Positions 14,279-19,944 of a DNA stretch of 19,944 bases are shown piece after piece (the stretch's first letter is position 1; every line of letters starts with the position of its first letter). Where the stretch lies: assembly GCA_003648395.1 (NCBI GenBank), contig QMPB01000015.1, positions 1 through 19,944 on the forward strand, given 5' to 3'. The stretch is from Bacteroidota bacterium. Its GTDB lineage: Bacteria > Bacteroidota > Bacteroidia > Bacteroidales > UBA1556. The notes under the pieces were generated by a model that saw only the letters and a list, made by a program, of their open reading frames with translations, was not told the origin of the DNA and made no database searches. The position numbers and the translations under genes are program-made.

Positions 14279-16339
14279 GTGAGAAAAATATTGGAAAATA
14301 TACGGAATTATTATTCAGAGATTTATAAGGTTTTACTTTTTGTATTTACTGTTGTTATTATTGTGCTCTTATTTCCTGAGAGTACAAAATTTAGATATGA
14401 ATATAGTGAGGGAAGGCCTTGGTTATACGAAAATTTGGAATCTCCTGTAGATTTTGCAATAAAAAAAACGGATACTGAGATAGAAAAGGAATTAGAGAAT
14501 ATAAAGAATAACTCCAAACTTTTTTTTAGTTTTGATCAGAATAAAACAGAAAAGATTCTTAATAATATATCATCTAGTTTTGACACACTATGGTTGCAAA
14601 CCTATGGATTAGGAAATAGAGAATCATATGCATCTACAAAGCAGCTATGTCTTGATATTTCTACTAATGTATATCAAACAGGAATAATAAAACTACCTAC
14701 CGATATTCCAGATAATCATGATGATGTTATTGTTTATGTTCTTAGGAATAATATTGCCAAGGAAGCTTTCTTAAACTATTTTTATTCACCAAAAACAGCA
14801 TATCAATTTGTGCTTCAGGAGTTAGAGAAAAGTAGTATTATTGATAAAGACTTTATTGCTAACTTTGTGCATAATCATCTGAAGTATAATGTATTTATTG
14901 ATAGAAAGAAGACTGAATTAGAGTTGGAAAATAGTCTGAATAATATTTCACCAAATAGGGGAATAATACTTCAAGGGCAACATATAGTTAATAAAGGAGA
15001 AATTATTAGTGATGATATATACAGTGTATTAGAGTCCTTAAATAATGATTTTCAGAATAGATCTCATTCATCAAGTATTGGCTTATATATTGGGAAAATA
15101 ATTTTAGTTAGTTTCCCTTTAATTGCATTTGGGCTTTTTATGTTTTTCTTTCGCCCTGATATTTTTGAAGATAGTAAAAATCTAATAATGATTTTTATAC
15201 TTATTATTAGTATGGTTGTAGTTACTCGAATAATTGTGGTTTACGACGGCTCACTTGTGTTGCTAATTCCACTTATGATTAGCCCAATTGTTATTCGGGC
15301 ATTCTATGATACAAGCTTGGCTTTAATTGTACACCTCACTACCGTAATACTTATAAGCTTTGTTGTTCCTGATAGTTTTATTTTTGTTTTCTTAGAACTA
15401 ATGACGGGTATTATAGCTATCATCAGTGTTGTGAAACTACATAAGAGATCTCAGTTTTTCTTCTCTGCTTTATATATCTTTCTTTCATTTTCGGTAATAT
15501 ATATTGGAGTGGAGCTTATAACAGAAACCACATTAGTAAATATAGATATTATGGTTTTTGCTTATTTTGCTGTTTCAGCAGGATTAACTCTTCTCGCTAC
15601 ACCAATAATCTATGTTTTCGAAAAATTATTTGGAATGGTTACAGATGTATCTTTATTAGAATATGCTGATACCAATAATACACTGATAAGAAAATTGTCA
15701 ACGATTGCTCCAGGTACTTTTAATCATAGTATTCAGGTTTCTAATTTAGCAGAAGAGGCTGCTGCAGAAATTGGAGCAAATCAATTATTGGTAAGAGCTG
15801 GAGCTATGTATCATGATATTGGAAAAATGGAAAACCCAATGTTTTTTACTGAAAATCAAAATGGGAATTATAGCCCTCATGATGAATTAAGTTATCAAGA
15901 GAGTGCTGATATTATTTTATCTCACGTATTGGATGGTGTGAAAATAGCTAAGAAAAATAATCTTCCAAATCAAATCATTGATTTTATTCGTACACACCAT
16001 GGTACTAAGCGCGTAGAGTATTTTTATAGAATGCACTTGAAAGAAATGCCTGATGAGGAAGTGAAGCTAAGAGAATTTACTTATAGGGGGCCAATACCAT
16101 ATTCTAAAGAAACATGTATACTAATGATGGCTGATGCTGTTGAGGCGGCCTCGCGGAGTATTAAGTCGCCAGATGCTAAGTCTATTAGCGAATTGGTAGA
16201 TTCAATTATCAAAAGTCAACTGGAGCAAGGGCAATATAATAATGCAAATATTAGCCTTCGCGAAATAAATACTGCCAAAAAGGTTTTTAAGAAAAAGCTG
16301 CTAAATATTTATCATATTAGAATTGAGTATCCAGATTGA
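14279..16339 (+). CDS. 7TM-HD (PgpH-like) membrane phosphodiesterase
   Basis: The 686-residue product has an N-terminal membrane span (about 17-33), a large extracytoplasmic domain (about 35-265, 7TMR-HDED type), a block of about seven membrane spans (about 267-450) and a C-terminal cytoplasmic HD domain. Metal-ligand residues are in place: His483 in FNHSIQVSNLAEEAA, His512-Asp513 in MYHDIGK, His573/His574 in RTHHGT and Asp619 in MMADAVEAASR. In Firmicutes members of this family (PgpH) hydrolyse cyclic di-AMP, so this protein probably controls that messenger; the ligand of the outer domain is unknown. The start is GTG, the only plausible one before the first span. It lies 112 bases behind the sigma gene and has its own -7 element, so it is likely a separate unit unrelated to the uptake cluster. 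Confidence 0.92.
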   Translation: MRKILENIRNYYSEIYKVLLFVFTVVIIVLLFPESTKFRYEYSEGRPWLYENLESPVDFAIKKTDTEIEKELENIKNNSKLFFSFDQNKTEKILNNISSSFDTLWLQTYGLGNRESYASTKQLCLDISTNVYQTGIIKLPTDIPDNHDDVIVYVLRNNIAKEAFLNYFYSPKTAYQFVLQELEKSSIIDKDFIANFVHNHLKYNVFIDRKKTELELENSLNNISPNRGIILQGQHIVNKGEIISDDIYSVLESLNNDFQNRSHSSSIGLYIGKIILVSFPLIAFGLFMFFFRPDIFEDSKNLIMIFILIISMVVVTRIIVVYDGSLVLLIPLMISPIVIRAFYDTSLALIVHLTTVILISFVVPDSFIFVFLELMTGIIAIISVVKLHKRSQFFFSALYIFLSFSVIYIGVELITETTLVNIDIMVFAYFAVSAGLTLLATPIIYVFEKLFGMVTDVSLLEYADTNNTLIRKLSTIAPGTFNHSIQVSNLAEEAAAEIGANQLLVRAGAMYHDIGKMENPMFFTENQNGNYSPHDELSYQESADIILSHVLDGVKIAKKNNLPNQIIDFIRTHHGTKRVEYFYRMHLKEMPDEEVKLREFTYRGPIPYSKETCILMMADAVEAASRSIKSPDAKSISELVDSIIKSQLEQGQYNNANISLREINTAKKVFKKKLLNIYHIRIEYPD

Positions 16340-16368
16340 TAGTTGGTTTCTAGTAAAAATATTTATAT

Positions 16369-16412
16369 AAAAAGAAAAACCATCTGAAAAATATTTTTCA
16401 GATGGTTTTTTT
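16369..16412. terminator. Bidirectional intrinsic terminator between convergent genes
   Basis: Positions 16375-16410 form a perfect 36-base palindrome centred on the AT at 16392-16393, with half-site AAAAACCATCTGAAAAAT. It has a T-run on the plus strand to 16412 and an A-run on the left that is a T-run on the minus strand. It lies between the 7TM-HD stop (16339) and the sucC stop (16453), so it can end both transcripts. Confidence 0.9.
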
Positions 16413-16452
16413 GTATTTTCAATAAGCTTGTAGTATATCTACAAAGCTATGT

Positions 16453-17643
16453 TTATGCCATTACTTCAGCAACTTTATTTGCTGCATCATTCAATGTAAT
16501 TGCAGAGAATACTTTAAGGCCACTAGCGTCAATAATATCTTTACCCTCTTCAGCATTAGTACCTTGTAATCTTACAATAATTGGGATATTAATGTCGCCA
16601 ATATTTTTGTAAGCCTGTACAATACCGTTAGCAACTCTATCGCAACGAACAATACCACCAAAGATATTAACAAGGATAGTTTTTACATTAGGATCTTGAA
16701 GTATAATACGGAAAGCTTGCTCTACACGTTCAGCATTTGCGGTGCCTCCTACATCAAGGAAGTTAGCAGGGTCGCCACCACTCATCTTAATGATATCCAT
16801 AGTAGCCATTGCAAGACCAGCACCATTAACCATACAGCCAACATTACCGTCGAGTTTTACAAAGTTAAGGTCAAACTTACCAGCTTCTACTTCTGTAGCA
16901 TCTTCTTCATCAAAATCGCGCATCTGAGCAATGTCTTTATGACGGTATAATGAATTATTGTCAATACTAACTTTTGCATCAGCAGCATATATTAAATCAT
17001 CCTTAGTTTTAGCAACTGGGTTAATTTCAAATAAAGAAGCGTCAGAACCATCATAAGCACGGTAAAGAGCCGCAACAAACTTTGTCATCTCCTTAAATGC
17101 TTTTCCTGAAAGACCTAAATTAAAAGCTACTCTACGAGCTTGAAATGGCATTAAACCCACTTTAGGATCAATAATTTCAGTAAAAATATACTCTGGAGTT
17201 TCTTTAGCAACTTTTTCAATATCCATTCCACCACGTGGAGAATACATAATCATATTTTTGCCACTATCGCGGTGAAGCATTACGCTCATATAATATTCAG
17301 CCATTTCAGAAGGACCATCATAAAAAATATTCTGCTCAATATATATCTTACGAACTAATTTTCCTTCAGCACTAGTTTGAGGAGTTACTAGTTGCATTCC
17401 TAATATATTCTTAGCATGCATCTTTACATCTTCAATAGTCTTAGCTATTTTTACTCCGCCACCTTTTCCACGGCCACCTGCATGAACTTGAGCTTTTACT
17501 GCCCATACTTCATGTCCAGTCTCTTTTGTTAACTTTTTTGCTGCTTCTACAGCCTCATCAGGAGAATATGCCAAATATCCTATTGGTACAGATACTCCGA
17601 ATGATTTTAAAATTTGTTTACTTTGATATTCGTGTAAATTCAT
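16453..17643 (-). CDS. sucC: Succinyl-CoA ligase [ADP-forming] subunit beta
   Basis: The 396-residue product starts MNLHEYQSKQILKSFGVSVP, the standard SucC beginning. SucC forms the nucleotide- and succinate-binding subunit of succinyl-CoA synthetase, which makes ATP (or GTP) from succinyl-CoA in the TCA cycle, or works in reverse in succinate fermentation. The ATP-grasp domain shows AGGRGKGGGVKIAKT (55-69) and SLFEINPV (203-210, metal ligands). The CoA-ligase part has GCMVNGAGLAMATMDI (269-284), FLDVGGTAN (295-303) and NIFGGIVRCD (326-335). Length is normal and no residue is missing. The alpha subunit gene sucD is not next to it in this window; the minus-strand gene upstream of it is a permease gene. 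Its own -7 element lies at 17693-17700. Confidence 0.97.
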   Translation of the reverse strand: MNLHEYQSKQILKSFGVSVPIGYLAYSPDEAVEAAKKLTKETGHEVWAVKAQVHAGGRGKGGGVKIAKTIEDVKMHAKNILGMQLVTPQTSAEGKLVRKIYIEQNIFYDGPSEMAEYYMSVMLHRDSGKNMIMYSPRGGMDIEKVAKETPEYIFTEIIDPKVGLMPFQARRVAFNLGLSGKAFKEMTKFVAALYRAYDGSDASLFEINPVAKTKDDLIYAADAKVSIDNNSLYRHKDIAQMRDFDEEDATEVEAGKFDLNFVKLDGNVGCMVNGAGLAMATMDIIKMSGGDPANFLDVGGTANAERVEQAFRIILQDPNVKTILVNIFGGIVRCDRVANGIVQAYKNIGDINIPIIVRLQGTNAEEGKDIIDASGLKVFSAITLNDAANKVAEVMA

Positions 17644-17692
17644 TTAGATTGTATATTTATGTGTTATTTTATATGTGTTTTCTAATAGACCT

Positions 17693-17700
17693 CAAATGTA
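17693..17700 (-). promoter_or_regulatory. -7 promoter element of sucC
   Basis: On the minus strand this reads TACATTTG, matching TAnnTTTG, about 50 bases upstream of the sucC start codon. No -33 TTTG is found at the usual spacing. Confidence 0.5.
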
Positions 17701-17835
17701 GTATTTTTTCTATCAATTATTATCTGAAATTAATCAGTTTTTAAAATGTTCTAAATCTGAAAATATGTTTACATTTCATATGATTTAATTCACCATTAGA
17801 TTTATAAACTAAGTAGAAAATGTATGAAAATGTAT

Positions 17836-18915
17836 TTATTTTGGAGCAACTTTGTATAAATATAACGCTATAAAGAAGAAAACTATATTAGGAATCCATA
17901 CAGCTACAAATGGAGATAAAGCTCCAAAAGTGGCAAATACTGTTGATATTTGCATGAAAATAATATAAGTAAAACTTAATGTTATTCCAATTGCTAGATG
18001 AAGTCCCATGCCTCCTCTTACTTTGCGACTCGATAATGCAGCTCCTATTACAGTAAGTATTAATGTGGCAAAAGGAAATGCTACTCTTCTGTGTTTTTCT
18101 ACATAATAAAATTTGATATTCTCAGAACCCTTTATTTCTTCCTTTGCAATGAAATCATTTAATTCAAAATAATCCATTACCTCCATATTAATTACCTTAT
18201 CTGAATAATCGCGGGGTATTATGTTGAACTTGGCAACTAAAGTGTCGCCTTTTTCAAATAATTGGGTGCTATCATTAACAAATTCTCTTGATTTATACTT
18301 TACTATATTCCATAGATTATTTACAGAATCGTAATTTATAGTCTTAGACTTTAGCTTATAAACTAATTTCTGACCATCAAATTTCTCCCAAGTAAAGTTA
18401 TAACCAGTATTTATTCTATTATTAAAACTCTCTACATATAATAGCTCTCCAGGCCTGTTTTGAATATGGATATTTTTACTTGTATTGTATTTCTTTTTCC
18501 AGATATATGTATCCTCAAAATCTTTCTTAACCTTATTAGTAGTAGGAATAAGAAAATTTGCTAAGTAAAAGGAAAGTAGGCCAATGAATGTGGCTGATAT
18601 TAGGTATGGTCTTAAAAACCTTCTGAAACTAACCCCACTACTTAATAATGCAACTATCTCAGTATTATAGGCAATTTTTGATGTAAAGAATACTACCGCA
18701 ATAAATGTTATTAGCGGACTGAACATATTCGTAAAAAATGGTATGAAAGTTATATAATAAGAGAAAATAATTTTATTCAATGGTGCTTCATTAGTTATGA
18801 AGTCATCAATTTTTTCAGAAATATCAAAAATAATTACAATAAGGATTATTAACCCTAGAGTAAAAAAGAATGTTCCTAAAAACTTTTTAATTATATACCA
18901 ATCTATTATTTTCAT
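17836..18915 (-). CDS. LptF/LptG-family (YjgP/YjgQ) lipopolysaccharide export permease
   Basis: The 359-residue product begins MKIIDWYIIKKFLGTFFFTL, the usual start of this family. Two to three spans lie in the first 125 residues (about 12-30, 55-78, 102-123), followed by a periplasmic beta-jellyroll-like domain (about 130-265) and three C-terminal spans (about 275-355). A conserved cytoplasmic stretch, TEIVALLSSGVSFRRFLRPY, lies at 85-104 and would contact LptB. The protein pairs with a second permease and the LptB ATPase to extract lipopolysaccharide from the inner membrane. The two paralogues LptF and LptG are hard to tell apart in this phylum, so no symbol is given. The minus-strand gene stands alone between sucC and a divergent lipoprotein gene. 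Confidence 0.93.
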   Translation of the reverse strand: MKIIDWYIIKKFLGTFFFTLGLIILIVIIFDISEKIDDFITNEAPLNKIIFSYYITFIPFFTNMFSPLITFIAVVFFTSKIAYNTEIVALLSSGVSFRRFLRPYLISATFIGLLSFYLANFLIPTTNKVKKDFEDTYIWKKKYNTSKNIHIQNRPGELLYVESFNNRINTGYNFTWEKFDGQKLVYKLKSKTINYDSVNNLWNIVKYKSREFVNDSTQLFEKGDTLVAKFNIIPRDYSDKVINMEVMDYFELNDFIAKEEIKGSENIKFYYVEKHRRVAFPFATLILTVIGAALSSRKVRGGMGLHLAIGITLSFTYIIFMQISTVFATFGALSPFVAVWIPNIVFFFIALYLYKVAPK

Positions 18916-18922
18916 CAGCCTG

Positions 18923-18951
18923 CAAAAGTAATGCTTTTTGTTTACAGCAAT
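18923..18951 (-). promoter_or_regulatory. Promoter of the Lpt permease gene, nearly leaderless
   Basis: On the minus strand TACTTTTG (18923-18930) is a perfect -7 element, and ATTG (18948-18951) lies 17 bases upstream as an imperfect -33 box. The -7 element ends 7 bases before the ATG at 18915, so the transcript would start at or beside the start codon. Confidence 0.6.
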
Positions 18952-19049
18952 TTGTTAAAAATACATTAAGTATTTTAATATCTAACAGATTATTTTCTGA
19001 TTTATTATAAGCAGGATTATATATATTGAAATATTAATATTTATTACTA

Positions 19050-19076
19050 TTTGTATTGTGTTTATTGCTATATTTG
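19050..19076 (+). promoter_or_regulatory. Candidate promoter of the small lipoprotein gene
   Basis: TATATTTG at 19069-19076 matches TAnnTTTG, and TTTG at 19050-19053 lies 15 bases upstream, slightly shorter than usual. The start codon at 19107 is 30 bases downstream of the -7 element. Confidence 0.5.
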
Positions 19077-19106
19077 TTGTGTAACAAAATATATGAGCTT
19101 TAGTTT

Positions 19107-19727
19107 ATGAAAAAAAGTTATTTGTTTATTATCTTATTTGGGTTATTTGCATTTTCATGCGATAAAGATACACCTAGTGAAGATATAATTATATATAAAG
19201 ACATTAGCCCTGATAAAGAAATACGATCAGTAAGATTTTTCACATTAGAAGTTTATCCACCTTGCGAAGTAAATGTTCCAACACCAATAGACTCAACTGT
19301 ATATTATTATTTGGATTTAAATAATGACCAAATTTCTGATTTTAAGATTAGTGTTGGGCATAGTAAGTATACAGGTGATCAATATTGTGGGCATTGTTCA
19401 GTATTTACATATTATATCTCAATAGACGGCTTATTAGGAAGTAACTTAATTGCAAAGTCACCATCATTACAATGGGTTCCAAAATTTTTCAATGAATCTG
19501 AAGTAATTGATGAGAATAATACATGGGATAAAGAAGCAACAATATTATTATTAAAAGGATGTGACTTGCCTTTTCAAGCTGATTTTGTAGACTCTTATAT
19601 AGGCGTAAGAATTAATAATTCTTACGGGTATATTCATATCGATAGGTTGACAGACTATGGTATTCGTATTTTGGAGCATGGTTTTAATAAAACAGAAAAT
19701 AATATTATTAAGTGTGGTGATAAATAA
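19107..19727 (+). CDS. Hypothetical lipoprotein with a calcium-loop-like motif
   Basis: The 206-residue product begins MKKSYLFIILFGLFAFSC, a lipoprotein signal with lipid Cys18. The mature start CDKDTPSEDI is rich in acidic residues near a Lys, which in Bacteroidota can direct lipoproteins to the outer face; that is a suggestion only. Residues about 72-80 read DLNNDQISD, a D-x-N-x-D-x-x-x-D pattern like a calcium-binding loop. Several further Cys are present (YPPCEV, YCGHCS, LKGCDL, IIKCGD), which could form disulfides. No known domain was recognised. The gene is transcribed alone, divergent from the permease gene and convergent with the exonuclease gene on the right. Confidence 0.8.
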   Translation: MKKSYLFIILFGLFAFSCDKDTPSEDIIIYKDISPDKEIRSVRFFTLEVYPPCEVNVPTPIDSTVYYYLDLNNDQISDFKISVGHSKYTGDQYCGHCSVFTYYISIDGLLGSNLIAKSPSLQWVPKFFNESEVIDENNTWDKEATILLLKGCDLPFQADFVDSYIGVRINNSYGYIHIDRLTDYGIRILEHGFNKTENNIIKCGDK

Positions 19728-19760
19728 GATATTGGATAACAAAAAAATATCCCTTGATAT

Positions 19761-19780
19761 ATATGATCCCGCTATCATAT
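19761..19780. terminator. Weak hairpin between convergent genes
   Basis: ATATGAT and ATCATAT form a perfect 7-bp stem around CCCGCT, 33 bases after the lipoprotein stop. It is followed by GATTTTATTG, a poor T-tract. It may be a weak terminator. Confidence 0.35.
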
Positions 19781-19843
19781 GATTTTATTGTGAAATTTAT
19801 TAATTTGAATAAATATAGTTTTGTTTCCTTATACTTTAAGTTA

Positions 19844-19944
19844 TTACCTCAATAAATATAACAACCCACAAGCACGAGCATCTTCAAGAGCATTATGAGG
19901 CTTTATATCAATATTATACTCTTTACAAAGATTGGTAAGCTTCG
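19844..19944 (-). CDS. DnaQ-like 3'-5' exonuclease, C-terminal fragment
   Basis: On the minus strand an open frame enters from the right edge and stops with TAA at 19844-19846. The last 32 residues are visible and include CKEYNIDIKPHNALEDARA. The H-N-A-L-E-D-A-R-A segment is the ExoIII motif of DEDDh exonucleases (His and Asp ligands), found in the DNA polymerase III epsilon subunit and relatives, and the distance to the C-terminus fits a stand-alone exonuclease domain. The rest of the gene lies outside the window, so the exact member of the family cannot be decided. Confidence 0.75.
   Translation of the reverse strand, partial: KLTNLCKEYNIDIKPHNALEDARACGLLYLLR

Noticed and set aside
16742..16950. 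Plus-strand open frames inside sucC
   Set aside because: They are antisense shadows of a fully conserved sucC coding sequence.

Overview
The window looks like a chromosomal segment of a Bacteroidota bacterium, probably a member of Bacteroidia. The DNA is AT-rich. There are paired SusC/SusD genes, a FecR/FecI-type signalling pair, type IX secretion (T9SS) C-terminal sorting domains, and several promoters with the Bacteroidota -7 element TAnnTTTG. No tRNA, rRNA, CRISPR array or transposase gene was recognised. The species cannot be named from this stretch alone.

Layout from left to right. Positions 1-1033 (minus) hold the first 344 codons of an EttA-type ABC-F translation factor. Positions 1339-3114 (plus) encode a secreted T9SS protein made of two nearly identical ~240-residue domains, ended by a strong terminator at 3125-3161. 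Positions 3308-13225 (plus) form one co-directional cluster: a T9SS-exported C10 (streptopain-like) cysteine protease, a FecR-like anti-sigma factor, a SusC-type TonB-dependent transporter with an N-terminal STN signalling domain, a SusD-like lipoprotein, an exported N-terminal-nucleophile amide hydrolase, and a lipoprotein with a glutamine-amidotransferase-like (BPL_N) domain. A 353-base intergenic region with repeats and a folded element follows. Next come an ECF sigma factor (13579-14166) with its own consensus promoter and a 7TM-HD (PgpH-like) phosphodiesterase (14279-16339). A perfect 36-bp palindrome separates this from minus-strand sucC (16453-17643) and an LptF/LptG-type permease (17836-18915). 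A small lipoprotein gene (19107-19727, plus) and the 3' end of a DnaQ-like exonuclease gene (19844-19944, minus) close the window.

The cluster reads as a nutrient-acquisition locus aimed at peptide or amide substrates rather than glycans: no glycoside hydrolase is present, and the enzymes are a secreted protease and an Ntn amide hydrolase. The STN domain on SusC, the FecR protein and the ECF sigma factor are the three parts of a TonB-dependent transducer circuit. Here the sigma gene lies about 7.6 kb downstream of the anti-sigma gene, beyond the operon, instead of next to it. Substrate and regulation are inferences from family membership and gene order. The flanking genes (ettA, sucC, the permease, the HD phosphodiesterase) are housekeeping genes with no evident link to the cluster.
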